Part shown: piece after piece, positions 1 to 7,387 of the stretch
Layout: the number at the start of each line of letters is the position of its first letter
How positions within the stretch are numbered: the stretch's first letter is position 1
Assembly (NCBI GenBank): GCA_041395625.1
Contig: JAWLAE010000010.1
Span: forward strand, 1-25,085
DNA: 25,085 bases
Reading direction: 5' to 3'
Source of the DNA: CADEED01 sp041395625
GTDB lineage: Bacteria > Pseudomonadota > Gammaproteobacteria > Steroidobacterales > Steroidobacteraceae
Program-made: the position numbers and the translations under genes
The notes under the pieces: generated by a model
Database searches by the model: none
Told to the model about the DNA's origin: nothing
Seen by the model: the letters and a program-made list of their open reading frames with translations, nothing else

Positions 1-127
1 GGTGCGGGTGGCAGACGATACCAAAACGGGTAGCTGGCGACGTGCCAGGATCCTCGAGCTTCGCCTCGAGGGCGCCCGCCGGCCCTGGTATGGCGAGCGC
101 CTGCGGCGTCGGTGGTGTGAAGGGCAT
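1..127 (-). CDS. alpha/beta hydrolase, N-terminal fragment (cut by window edge)
   Basis: An ATG at 127-125 on the minus strand opens a frame that stays open to the window edge (42 codons). It reads MPFTPPTPQALAIPG and continues to FGIVCHPHP. A Pro/Gly-rich start followed by a hydrophobic strand and a CHPHP motif is what I know from small cytosolic alpha/beta hydrolases of the dienelactone-hydrolase/serine-aminopeptidase type, where HPHP(L/x)GG forms part of the oxyanion hole. The catalytic Ser, Asp and His would lie outside the window. The start is 28 bases after the amidohydrolase stop, so it is probably the third gene of the FKBP-amidohydrolase operon. The substrate cannot be inferred. The family call rests on one motif and the N-terminal style. 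Confidence 0.65.
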   Translation of the reverse strand, partial: MPFTPPTPQALAIPGPAGALEAKLEDPGTSPATRFGIVCHPH

Positions 128-155
128 GGCCTGCGAGTCGACGCTGGCAGCGCCA

Positions 156-1439
156 CTAAGGGCGTTTGTGAACGACGCCGTCCTTCATGACGAAGTTGAC
201 CTGCTGCATCACTGCCATGTCGGCCAGTGGATCACCGGGCACACCGACGAGCTCCGCGAGCTTGCCGACGGCGATGCTGCCGATCCTGCCATCGAGATCG
301 AGGAATTTGGCCGGCGCCGACGTGGCGGCACGGATGGCGTCCATCGGCGGCATGCCGGACTCGACCATCAAAACGAATTCGCGCGCATTGTCACCGTGCT
401 TCGACACGCCCGTGTCGGTGCCGAATAGAATGGGCACGCCCGCCTTGTAGGCCTTGGCGAACGTGCGCTGGATCTGTGGGCCCACTTCCAGCGCCTTGGG
501 ACGCACCAGCTGCGGAAAGTAGTTGGGATCCTGCGCCTGGTCGAACACCCATTGCCCGGCACTGATCGTCGGCACGTAGAACGTGCCGCGCTCCTTCATC
601 AACCGCATGCCTTCGTCGTCCATGAACGTGCCATGCTCGATTGTGTCGACGCCACCGCGGACCGCGCGCTTGATGCCCTCGGCACCGTGGGCGTGCGCCG
701 CCACCTTGAAGCCGTAGTCGTGCGCGGTCTCGACGACCGCCGCGATCTCGGCCTCTGTCATCTGCGGATTCTGGCTGTTCTTGGCGATCGACAACACACC
801 GCCCGTGGCGGTTATCTTGATCGTGTCGGAGCCATCCTTGTAGCGCTGACGCACCGCCTTGCGCGCATCCTCTGGGCTATTGATGACACCCTCTTCCGGG
901 CCGGGGTCGGCGCCGAACTTGCGCGCCCAGCCGTTGGTGGGATCGGCATGGCCGCCGGTGCTCGCAATGGACTTGCCGGCAGCGATGATCCGTGGCCCCG
1001 GCACCTTGCCGGCGTTGATCGCATTGCGCAGCGCGATCGAGGCGCGATAACTGTCACCCAGGTCGCGCACTGTCGTGAAGCCCGCGAGCAAGGTGCGCTC
1101 TGCATACACGACGCCGTCCAGCGCAACATCACCCTCGTTCTTCTTGTAGCCATCGATTTCCGACGTGCGACTGTACTCGCTCGTCAGATGCACGTGCATG
1201 TCGATCCAGCCCGGCATCAGCGTGCCGCGTTTGAGATCGACCACCTGATCGCCGTTGCCGCCCTTGCGGAATCCGGGTTCGATCGCGGTGATCTTGCCGT
1301 CGCTGACGACTACCGTCTGATTCGTTAGCACCGCCTCGGACACGCCGTCGATCACGCGCCCGGCGTGGATCAGTGTCGCGGCGGATACCGCTGCATGGGC
1401 CAACAACAGGCTCAGCGAAACCAGCAGGATGCGCATCAT
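156..1439 (-). CDS. secreted amidohydrolase (imidazolonepropionase/prolidase-like)
   Basis: Metal-dependent amidohydrolase of 427 residues with a signal peptide (MMRILLVSLSLLLAHAAVSA, residues 1-20), so it acts in the periplasm or outside the cell. The TIM-barrel metal ligands are visible: HVH at residues 82-84 after the strand MPGWIDM, a Lys in the DTIKITATGG strand (usual site of the carboxylated lysine), His in AAHAHG, His in DTIEHGTF, and Asp in LFGTDTGVS. This is the pattern of the Xaa-Pro dipeptidase/imidazolonepropionase-like branch often found secreted in proteobacteria. The substrate is probably a small peptide or N-acyl amino acid, but the sequence does not decide it. The start codon lies within ATGATG and overlaps the FKBP stop by four bases (ATGA), which suggests translational coupling. 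Confidence 0.88.
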   Translation of the reverse strand: MMRILLVSLSLLLAHAAVSAATLIHAGRVIDGVSEAVLTNQTVVVSDGKITAIEPGFRKGGNGDQVVDLKRGTLMPGWIDMHVHLTSEYSRTSEIDGYKKNEGDVALDGVVYAERTLLAGFTTVRDLGDSYRASIALRNAINAGKVPGPRIIAAGKSIASTGGHADPTNGWARKFGADPGPEEGVINSPEDARKAVRQRYKDGSDTIKITATGGVLSIAKNSQNPQMTEAEIAAVVETAHDYGFKVAAHAHGAEGIKRAVRGGVDTIEHGTFMDDEGMRLMKERGTFYVPTISAGQWVFDQAQDPNYFPQLVRPKALEVGPQIQRTFAKAYKAGVPILFGTDTGVSKHGDNAREFVLMVESGMPPMDAIRAATSAPAKFLDLDGRIGSIAVGKLAELVGVPGDPLADMAVMQQVNFVMKDGVVHKRP

Positions 1440-1900
1440 TCTATTCCTAACAACTCAACCTCGAACACCAGCGTGGCGCCACCGGGGATCACACCGCCCG
1501 CGCCGCGTGCGCCGTAGCCCAACTCGGGCGGAATCGTCAGCACCCGCTTACCGCCTACCTGCATGCCCGAGACACCCTCATCCCAGCCTTTGATCACGCT
1601 GCCCGTGCCCAACGGAAAGCGGAACGGTTCGCCGCGATCGACCGAGCTGTCGAACTTCTTGCCCTTGTTGTCCGGTGCGCCGGCAGCGTAGAGCCAGCCC
1701 GTGTAGTGCACGACGGCAATCTGGCCTTTGGCGATGGCGGTGCCCGTACCTACCTTGGTGTCTGTCTGCTGCAAAGTCATGCTGGCTCCCTGTGGCGGCG
1801 CTGTTGCAGCCGATGTGGTGGTTGTGCTGGATACCGCTCCCTGCTGGCAAGCGCTCAACAGGAGTAACGCGGCAATGGATGTGACAGGCCGAAACGCCAT
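1436..1900 (-). CDS. FKBP-type peptidyl-prolyl cis-trans isomerase, lipoprotein
   Basis: 154 residues. The N terminus has a hydrophobic stretch ending in the lipobox LLSAC (Cys about residue 18), then a Ser/Thr/Ala-rich linker and one FKBP domain (about residues 50-154). Typical FKBP segments are VVHYTGWLY, FDSSVDRGEPFRFPLG, VIKGWDEG, GKRVLTIPPELGYGARG and the final strand ATLVFEVELL. The loop IPGG replaces the usual IPPN. Expected role: isomerising proline bonds in envelope proteins while anchored to a membrane. The Shine-Dalgarno is GAGGG four bases before the ATG. It is the first gene of a minus-strand operon and begins 43 bases after htpG, with its own -10 box in that gap. Confidence 0.93.
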   Translation of the reverse strand: MAFRPVTSIAALLLLSACQQGAVSSTTTTSAATAPPQGASMTLQQTDTKVGTGTAIAKGQIAVVHYTGWLYAAGAPDNKGKKFDSSVDRGEPFRFPLGTGSVIKGWDEGVSGMQVGGKRVLTIPPELGYGARGAGGVIPGGATLVFEVELLGIE

Positions 1901-1932
1901 GGCGCCCTCGACAAAAAAGTGATCGGGCGCGA

Positions 1933-1938
1933 ATTATA
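1933..1938 (-). promoter_or_regulatory. -10 element of the FKBP operon promoter
   Basis: On the minus strand this hexamer reads TATAAT, an exact -10 consensus, just downstream of the htpG stop and about 33 bases before the FKBP start codon. No good -35 hexamer is seen 16-18 bases upstream, where the htpG 3' end lies, so strength is uncertain. It suggests FKBP-amidohydrolase-hydrolase is transcribed separately from htpG. Confidence 0.4.
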
Positions 1939-1943
1939 CGGGA

Positions 1944-3839
1944 TCAGTCCGTAGTGAGGCGTACCAGCAGTCGATTCAGACGCTGCACGAAAGCACCAGG
2001 GTCTGCGAGCTGCCCGCCCTCCGCCAGCGATGCTTGCTCGAACAGCAAGAGCGCCAGATCCGCGAATGCTGTCGCGTCGGACTCGGCATCCAGTCGCTTG
2101 ACGATTTCGTGCTCGACATTGAGTTCCAGCACCGGCTTGGCGGCCGGCGCCCGCTGGCCTGCGGCCTCGAGTGCGCGGCGCAGCGGCGCCGAGATGTCGT
2201 GCTCGTCACCCACCAGACAGGCTACCGAGTCCTTCAGGCGTGTACTGACACGCACCTCCGAAACACGCTCGCCCAGCGCATCCTTCACGCGCTTCAGCAA
2301 GGCCTTGCTTTCCTTGAGGGCCGACTCGGTCCGCGCCGTATCGGCAGCGTCCGCCAGACCGCCCAACTCGAGATCCCCTCGGGTCGCATCCTTGAATCGC
2401 TTGCCTTCGAAATCCGTGAGCTGATCCATCACCCACGCATCGACGCGTCGACCCAGCAGCAGCACTTCGACACCCTTGGCACGCAGCAACTCGATCGCCG
2501 GGTGACTACGCGCGGCAGCTAACGACTCACCCACGACGAAATACAGCCGCTCCTGGCCCGGCTTCATGCGCGCGACGTAATCGGCGAGCGTCACATTCTC
2601 GGCGTCGTCCTCGCTCGCGGTCGAGGCGAATCGCATCATTGGCAACAGCTTGTCGCGGTTGCCCGGGTCTTCGGCAAGGCCTTCCTTGAGGACAGCACCG
2701 AACTCGCTCCAGAACGTCTGGTACTTGTCAGGCTCGTCCTGGGCCAGCTTGGCGAGCATGTCCAGCGCGCGCCGCGTGAGCGCCGCGCGCATGCTTTCGA
2801 CATCGCTGTTGTGTTGCAGCAGCTCACGAGACACGTTGAGCGGCAGGTCGGCGGAATCGACCACACCCTTGATGAAACGCAGATACAGCGGCAGGAACTG
2901 CTCGGCGTCATCCATGATGAACACCCGCCGCACATAGAGCTTCAGCCCGCGCGCGGCGTCACGCTGCCACAGGTCGAAAGGTGCGGTCGCGGGAACATAC
3001 AGCAGGCTGGTGTACTCGCGCTTGCCCTCCACCTTGTTGTGACTGTGGGCGAGCGGCGCCGTGGAATCATGCGTGATATGCCGGTAGAACTCCGCATATT
3101 CCTCGTCGGTAATCTCGGTACGCGGCCGCGTCCACAAGGCCTTGGCCTGATTGACCGCCTCGAATTCCAGGGACGCCGCGCCTTCCTTCGGCATGCGCAC
3201 CGGAAAGGCGATGTGATCGGAATAGCGCCGCACCAACGACCGCAACCGCCAGGCGTCGGCGAATTCATGGGCATCGGCGCGCAGATGCAGCACGACGCTG
3301 GTGCCGCGCTCGGCCCGCTCGACCGTCTCGATGGTGTACTCACCGGCAGCCGCCGATTCCCAGTGCACGCCCTCGCCTGGCGGCAGATCGGCGCGACGCG
3401 AAAACACCTCGACACGTTCGGCGACAATGAAAGCCGAATAGAAGCCCACGCCAAACTGGCCGATCAGCTGCGCGTCCTGCTGTTGGTCGCCCGACAGGCG
3501 TTTGACGAACTCGGCCGTACCGGAGCGCGCGATGGTGCCGAGGTTGTCGATCACTTCCGCGCGGCTCATGCCGATACCGTTGTCGCGGATCGTGAGCGTG
3601 TGCGCTTTGGCGTCGGCCTCTATCCAGATTGCAAGCTCGGCTTCGCCCGACAGCAGGTCTGGCTTGGCGAGCGACTCGAAGCGCAACTTGTCGTTGGCGT
3701 CCGAGGCGTTCGAAATCAGCTCGCGCAGGAAGATCTCTCGGTGGGAGTACAGCGAGTGAATCATGAGCTGCAACAGCTCACGCACCTCCGCCTGAAAACC
3801 GAGGGTCTGCTTCTGGGTAGAATCGTTGGCGTTGCTCAT
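1944..3839 (-). CDS. htpG: molecular chaperone HtpG (bacterial Hsp90)
   Basis: ATP-dependent cytosolic chaperone of 631 residues, the usual length of bacterial HtpG. The GHKL ATPase domain shows LRELISNASDANDKLRF (Glu and Asn of the ATP site), DNGIGM and IGQFGVGFYSAF. The middle domain (about 230-500) carries the Arg-rich client/ATP-sensing region, including PLNVSRELLQ, and the C-terminal dimerisation domain ends LLVRLTTD. The frame is open upstream to 4082, but homologues start close to the KQTLGFQAEV segment, so I chose MSNANDSTQ at 3839. No convincing Shine-Dalgarno precedes it (CCCCCGCC). A 37-codon ORF lies 50 bases upstream. I did not find a clear sigma-32 promoter. Confidence 0.98.
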   Translation of the reverse strand: MSNANDSTQKQTLGFQAEVRELLQLMIHSLYSHREIFLRELISNASDANDKLRFESLAKPDLLSGEAELAIWIEADAKAHTLTIRDNGIGMSRAEVIDNLGTIARSGTAEFVKRLSGDQQQDAQLIGQFGVGFYSAFIVAERVEVFSRRADLPPGEGVHWESAAAGEYTIETVERAERGTSVVLHLRADAHEFADAWRLRSLVRRYSDHIAFPVRMPKEGAASLEFEAVNQAKALWTRPRTEITDEEYAEFYRHITHDSTAPLAHSHNKVEGKREYTSLLYVPATAPFDLWQRDAARGLKLYVRRVFIMDDAEQFLPLYLRFIKGVVDSADLPLNVSRELLQHNSDVESMRAALTRRALDMLAKLAQDEPDKYQTFWSEFGAVLKEGLAEDPGNRDKLLPMMRFASTASEDDAENVTLADYVARMKPGQERLYFVVGESLAAARSHPAIELLRAKGVEVLLLGRRVDAWVMDQLTDFEGKRFKDATRGDLELGGLADAADTARTESALKESKALLKRVKDALGERVSEVRVSTRLKDSVACLVGDEHDISAPLRRALEAAGQRAPAAKPVLELNVEHEIVKRLDAESDATAFADLALLLFEQASLAEGGQLADPGAFVQRLNRLLVRLTTD

Positions 3840-3889
3840 GGCGGGGGCATATGGGGGTCCCGCCGGCGAATTCAAGGGGCAGCGTGCCC

Positions 3890-4003
3890 TCAGCGACGGG
3901 AGATCACCCCATGCCACATGGACACCGCCGCGATGGCCAGCATGCGGCTGCTGGCGCCGATCAGATCGTCCAGCTCGTCCCAGACGAACATCAGGCGTTC
4001 CAT
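3890..4003 (-). CDS. candidate 37-residue small protein upstream of htpG
   Basis: A short minus-strand ORF encodes MERLMFVWDELDDLIGASS followed by a hydrophobic RMLAIAAVSMWHGVISRR tail. The first half is acidic (DELDD) with aromatic residues; the second is amphipathic to hydrophobic and ends in two Arg, so it could be a short membrane-bound or amphipathic helix. It lies 50 bases upstream of htpG in the same direction and would be on the same transcript. The ribosome-binding signal is weak (GGA about ten bases before ATG). I do not recognise a named family. It could be a real small protein, a regulatory leader ORF for htpG, or chance. Confidence 0.4.
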   Translation of the reverse strand: MERLMFVWDELDDLIGASSRMLAIAAVSMWHGVISRR

Positions 4004-4164
4004 AGTAGTGATTCCAAAGGAATGAGAATGGCGCGCAGCTTAGAGACGCGCGCGTAGCGCTGGCGTGTCGGATGTCGCACATCCGCCGGCATCGCTTGCA
4101 GCGCAGCGTCGGCGTCGTTAACCTAATCTACCGTGTTGAACTTACTACCATCCCGCGAGAGGCC

Positions 4165-4866
4165 GTGCGCCGCATCGTCGTCCTGAATCCCAAGGGCGGC
4201 TCAGGGAAGACGACGCTCGCAGTCAATACTGCCGGGTATTTTGCCTACAGGGGCTATCAGACTGTCTTGATGGATCGCGACCCGCAGGGTTCATCGACGC
4301 GCTGGTTGCGCAAGCGCAAGCCGGGGCAGCCGCCGATACACGGCATTGCGACATTCGAGAAGGACAGCCGCACGACGCGCAGCTGGCAACTGCGCATTCC
4401 GGAGGGCACGGAGCGGCTGGTGGTCGACACACCTGCGGCCATTCCTGCCCAAGAACTGCCAGGTTTCGTGCAGGACGCCGACAAGATCATCGTGCCGGTA
4501 CTGCCGTCCGATATCGATCTGCACGCATGCTCACGCTGCATCGCGGACCTGTTGCTGGTGGCCAAGATCAAGCGCGAGGACAACCGCATCGGCGTAGTCG
4601 CCAATCGCGTGCGCAAGAACACCCTGATGTACCAGTCGCTGATGCGCTTTCTCGATCAGCTACGGATACCGATCGTGGCCACGATCCGCGACTCACAGAA
4701 TTATGTCCGCTCTGCCGAACTCGGCATGAGCCTGCACGAAATGAAGAGTTACGTCGTGCGCGATGACGTCGCGCAATGGGAAACTCTGCTGGCCTGGCTG
4801 GGCGGTAATCCACCAGCCGCAGCGGCGCAGGATACGCCGGTGGTCGCAGCTGGTGGCACCTACTGA
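4165..4866 (+). CDS. ParA/MinD-family ATPase (orphan)
   Basis: P-loop ATPase of the ParA superfamily, 233 residues from the GTG at 4165. It has the deviant Walker A NPKGGSGKTTLAVN (residues 8-21), DRDPQGSSTRW (switch I/A' region), VDTPAAI (Walker B), the PVLPSDIDLHACSRC segment, and a late VVANRVRKN motif. Such proteins use ATP-driven dimerisation on DNA or membrane to position plasmids, chromosomes or protein assemblies. The frame is open back to ATG 4072, but residues before VRRIVVLNPKGG look untypical and homologues begin at this strand; GAGAGG lies two bases before the GTG, closer than usual. There is no parB next to it, so the cargo is unknown. A hairpin terminator follows the stop at once. 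Confidence 0.88.
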   Translation: MRRIVVLNPKGGSGKTTLAVNTAGYFAYRGYQTVLMDRDPQGSSTRWLRKRKPGQPPIHGIATFEKDSRTTRSWQLRIPEGTERLVVDTPAAIPAQELPGFVQDADKIIVPVLPSDIDLHACSRCIADLLLVAKIKREDNRIGVVANRVRKNTLMYQSLMRFLDQLRIPIVATIRDSQNYVRSAELGMSLHEMKSYVVRDDVAQWETLLAWLGGNPPAAAAQDTPVVAAGGTY

Positions 4867-4892
4867 GTAGGCGCCGCCGGAGCCTACTTCTT
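4867..4892 (+). terminator. Rho-independent terminator after parA-like gene
   Basis: GTAGGC (4867-4872) pairs with GCCTAC (4882-4887), extended inward by CC/GG after one mismatch, and is followed by TTCTT. It begins directly after the ParA stop codon and contains the TAG stop of the facing 68-residue gene. The T-tract is short, so strength is moderate. Confidence 0.55.
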
Positions 4893-5090
4893 CACCGGCT
4901 CGTCGTCCCAGTTGCGCTTGGCCTTGTCGGCCCAGTTCTTGTAGCTCGACCAGGTGTAGAGATTGCGCGTGATGGCAGCGTGCCGACCGCGCGAACGCTG
5001 CATCCGCTCGAGCCAGGATGCGTACGCATCGCTGCCGAGTGGCGGTGGTACACCCGCGAAGCCACTTCGACTGTTGTCTGAAGAACTCAT
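4884..5090 (-). CDS. small hypothetical protein (68 aa)
   Basis: A 68-residue protein beginning MSSSDNSRSGFAGVPPP and rich in charged and aromatic residues (SYKNWADKAKRNWDDE near the C terminus). No signal peptide, membrane segment or cysteine pair is seen, so it is probably cytosolic. The Shine-Dalgarno is good (AGGGAG, nine bases before ATG). It converges on the ParA-like gene, and its stop codon lies in that gene's terminator hairpin. I do not recognise the family. Start, spacing and codon use support a real gene; a link with the ParA protein is only positional. Confidence 0.6.
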   Translation of the reverse strand: MSSSDNSRSGFAGVPPPLGSDAYASWLERMQRSRGRHAAITRNLYTWSSYKNWADKAKRNWDDEPVKK

Positions 5091-5267
5091 GTTGGAAAGC
5101 TCCCTGAAACGATTGACGTTAGGTTACGTCTACGTCGCAGGCAGCCGACAGGAACTGATTCACAGCGAATCGGCGCGCTGCGCTCGATGCTCCAGTCTGC
5201 AATGCTGGTCGCAGCTTATTGCCGCTTATGTTCTCGTCTGCACTTTATGACAGCGTGCAATTGAACA

Positions 5268-6653
5268 TCATGAAACCAGACGATAGCAGGGTCGATAGAT
5301 GCTGCCGGGCAATTTCATGCGTTTCTGTTCGACAAAGGCGCGTAACAGCTCATCGAGTGGCCTGAGCACAGCCTTGTCGCCGGTCAATTCGTAGGGACCC
5401 AAACGCTCGATCGCGCGTACGCCGTGCTCTTTGACATTGCCGGTGACGATTCCGGAGAAAGCGCGGCGCAGATCGGCGGCGAGTTCATGTGTGGGCTGGT
5501 CGCGGTGCAGGCGCAGTTGTCGCATGGACTCGTGGGTCACCTCGAATGGCAGCTGAAACTCGGGCTGGATGCGCAACAGCCAATTGAAGTTGTACGAGTC
5601 GGAGCGCGAGCGCCGGAACTCGCGCAATGACTGCATGCCGCGCACCATGTACCGCGCCACCTCTGGCGGATCGTCGACGATGACGTGCAGACGCGCGGCG
5701 GCTTGCGCACCGAGCGTGTCAGTGATGAATTTCTGGATCTGCACGAAGTACGCAGCACTCCCGCGTGGCCCGGTCAGCACGACCGGCAATTGTTGCTCGG
5801 CGTTGGCCGGGTCTAGCAGGATGCCCAGCAGATGCAGGACTTCCTCGGCCGTACCGACCCCGCCTGGGAACACGACGACGCCATGCGCGAGCCGCACGAA
5901 TGCTTCGAGCCGCTTCTCGATGTCCGGCATGATCACCAGTTGATTGACGATCGGATTCGGCGGCTCGGCGGCGATGATGCCGGGCTCTGTCAGGCCAATG
6001 TAGCGGCCGTTCACGATGCGCTGCTTGGCGTGACCGATCGTGGCACCCTTCATGGGGCCTTTCATGGCACCCGGGCCGCAACCCGTGCAGACGTCCAGCC
6101 CGCGCAGGCCGAGCTCGTAGCCCACCTTCTTGGTGTACTGATACTCGATGTCGCTGATCGAGTGGCCTCCCCAGCACACGACCAGATTGGGTTTCGACTT
6201 GTAATCGAGGACGCGAGCGTTGCGCAGGATGTGGAACACCGCATTGGTGAGCGACGCCGGCTCGGCAAGATCGAAGCGGCCACTCTCGTTGACTTCGTTG
6301 GCGATGAAGACCACGTCGCGCAGCACTGCAAAGACGTGCTCCTTGATGCCGCGGATCATCTCGCCGTCGACGAACGCCTGACCGGGCGCGTTGCGGATCT
6401 CGAGCTTGATGCCCCACGGTCGGCGCACCAGCTCTACTTCGAAGTCCCGATAGCGCTCGAAAATCTCCGCCGCATTGTCAGTCTCGCTGCCCGAGTTGAG
6501 CACCGCCAGCGCGCACTTGCGAAACAATGGATAAAGCCCGCCGTCCTGCGAATCGAGCAGTTTGTCGATCTCGGACTGCGACAGGTTTTCGAGACTGCCG
6601 CGTGGTCCGATCTGTGCATCCACGAATTCCGGAATAGTGATGCTCGTTTCCAC
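5268..6653 (-). CDS. ppnN: nucleotide 5'-monophosphate nucleosidase PpnN (LOG family)
   Basis: 461 residues, close to E. coli PpnN/YgdH. The family hydrolyses the N-glycosidic bond of purine and pyrimidine 5'-monophosphates to free base and ribose 5-phosphate, and in E. coli is bound and stimulated by (p)ppGpp. The central LOG Rossmann fold is clear: CWGGHSISD, CTGCGPGAMKGPMKGA and the signature FPGGVGTAEEVLHLLG. It is flanked by an N-terminal region (about 1-140) and a C-terminal region (about 350-461) typical of the long PpnN form rather than short plant-type LOG enzymes. The start is GTG with AAGGGA six bases upstream. It follows the L,D-transpeptidase gene by 58 bases on the same strand, with a weak hairpin between. 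Confidence 0.93.
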   Translation of the reverse strand: METSITIPEFVDAQIGPRGSLENLSQSEIDKLLDSQDGGLYPLFRKCALAVLNSGSETDNAAEIFERYRDFEVELVRRPWGIKLEIRNAPGQAFVDGEMIRGIKEHVFAVLRDVVFIANEVNESGRFDLAEPASLTNAVFHILRNARVLDYKSKPNLVVCWGGHSISDIEYQYTKKVGYELGLRGLDVCTGCGPGAMKGPMKGATIGHAKQRIVNGRYIGLTEPGIIAAEPPNPIVNQLVIMPDIEKRLEAFVRLAHGVVVFPGGVGTAEEVLHLLGILLDPANAEQQLPVVLTGPRGSAAYFVQIQKFITDTLGAQAAARLHVIVDDPPEVARYMVRGMQSLREFRRSRSDSYNFNWLLRIQPEFQLPFEVTHESMRQLRLHRDQPTHELAADLRRAFSGIVTGNVKEHGVRAIERLGPYELTGDKAVLRPLDELLRAFVEQKRMKLPGSIYRPCYRLVS

Positions 6654-6685
6654 GGGCTTCCCTTCAGATTTGTTGTTAGAGGGTG

Positions 6686-6705
6686 AAAGCGCCCACGGCG
6701 GGCGC
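6686..6705 (-). terminator. weak hairpin between L,D-transpeptidase gene and ppnN
   Basis: On the minus strand GCGCCC (6705-6700) and GGGCGC (6694-6689) form a six-pair stem with a five-base loop, followed only by TTTC. It may attenuate read-through into ppnN, but the T-tract is too short for a firm terminator call. Confidence 0.25.
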
Positions 6706-6711
6706 GCCGAG

Positions 6712-7263
6712 CTAGGGCTCGATATCGATCGGAATGTTGTTGCCCGTCATCAGCCAGATTTCGACCATGTCGGCATTGGATACAGCAATGCAGCCGTCGG
6801 TCCAGTCTCGGCTCTGATAGTGCTCAAGCGGATGGCGAGGATTGTTAGGTAGTCCATGGATCATGATGGACCCACCGGGATCCCAGCGATTGCGCTTGGC
6901 ATTGCGCTGGTCCCGATCGTTGGGATAGGACACTTGGATGGAGAGAAAGAAATCACTGCGGGTATTGCGCCGCGTCAGCCAGTAGCGCCCCTCTGGCGTC
7001 CGGAAGTCCCCGGAGCGCTCTTTATGCCCAACAGGATTGAGACCGAGCGACACACGATACTCGCGCAACACTTCCGAGCCACGCAGCAGATAGAGGCGAC
7101 GCTCGGACTTACGCACCACCACCCGATCGGCCATTTTGGGAGCCTGCACGGGTGACACACGCCGCACCTGCTCCGTCGCCGAGTCAGCGAAAGCCGGGAC
7201 TGCGCAGACTGCCGCCAGTGCAACGCACGTAGCGACAAAATTGCGGCGTGGATTCTCAGGCAT
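6712..7263 (-). CDS. periplasmic L,D-transpeptidase (YkuD domain)
   Basis: 183 residues. Signal peptide at residues 1-27 (hydrophobic VATCVALAAVCAVPAFA), then a YkuD catalytic domain. The active-site region is IMIHGLPN (His about 136) and, some 20 residues on, DWTDGCIAVSNADM with the catalytic Cys at about 158; Thr takes the place of the more usual Ser/His before DGC. The domain starts at DRVVVRKSERRLYLL. Family role: 3-3 cross-linking of peptidoglycan, attachment of lipoproteins or related exchange in the periplasm; which of these cannot be told. The frame is open upstream to 7593, but only the ATG at 7263 gives a proper signal peptide. It is divergent from the lipoprotein gene and probably the first gene of a pair with ppnN. 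Confidence 0.92.
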   Translation of the reverse strand: MPENPRRNFVATCVALAAVCAVPAFADSATEQVRRVSPVQAPKMADRVVVRKSERRLYLLRGSEVLREYRVSLGLNPVGHKERSGDFRTPEGRYWLTRRNTRSDFFLSIQVSYPNDRDQRNAKRNRWDPGGSIMIHGLPNNPRHPLEHYQSRDWTDGCIAVSNADMVEIWLMTGNNIPIDIEP

Positions 7264-7296
7264 TTCCGATTCTAAACAGGCACTTATTGGGTTAAC

Positions 7297-7307
7297 AGTA
7301 TAATACT
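7297..7307 (-). promoter_or_regulatory. putative -10 region of the L,D-transpeptidase promoter
   Basis: AGTATAATACT is a perfect dyad around one base and reads TATACT/TATTAT on the minus strand about 35 bases before the start codon at 7263. A matching -35 is not obvious. Because the sequence is symmetrical, it also contains TATAAT on the plus strand. Confidence 0.3.
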
Positions 7308-7351
7308 CATCACCATTCGACGCGATACGCCGCCGGTCACAACCCGCGCGA

Positions 7352-7378
7352 TTGCCAGCGCACACCCGATAGTATGAT
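7352..7378 (+). promoter_or_regulatory. putative sigma-70 promoter of the 7388 lipoprotein gene
   Basis: TTGCCA (7352-7357) and TATGAT (7373-7378) resemble -35 and -10 boxes with a short 15-base spacer. Transcription would start about 7385-7387, right at the ATG at 7388, giving a leaderless or nearly leaderless mRNA. No Shine-Dalgarno is seen before that ATG, which agrees. Confidence 0.4.
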
Positions 7379-7387
7379 GTAGACGCT

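Noticed and set aside
2811..4025. 404-codon plus-strand ORF over htpG
   Set aside because: It is a shadow of the htpG reading frame with no recognisable domain; htpG is certain on the other strand. Other long shadow frames (552-1328, 5832-6686, 12347-13414, 15112-16029) were dropped for the same reason.
4072..4164. Upstream ATG start for the ParA gene
   Set aside because: The extra 31 residues are unlike the family, which begins just before the VVLNPKGG strand; kept only as an alternative.
4004..4164. Sigma-32 heat-shock promoter before htpG
   Set aside because: I looked for a CTTGAA-type -35 with a CCCCAT-type -10 on the minus strand and found no acceptable pair.
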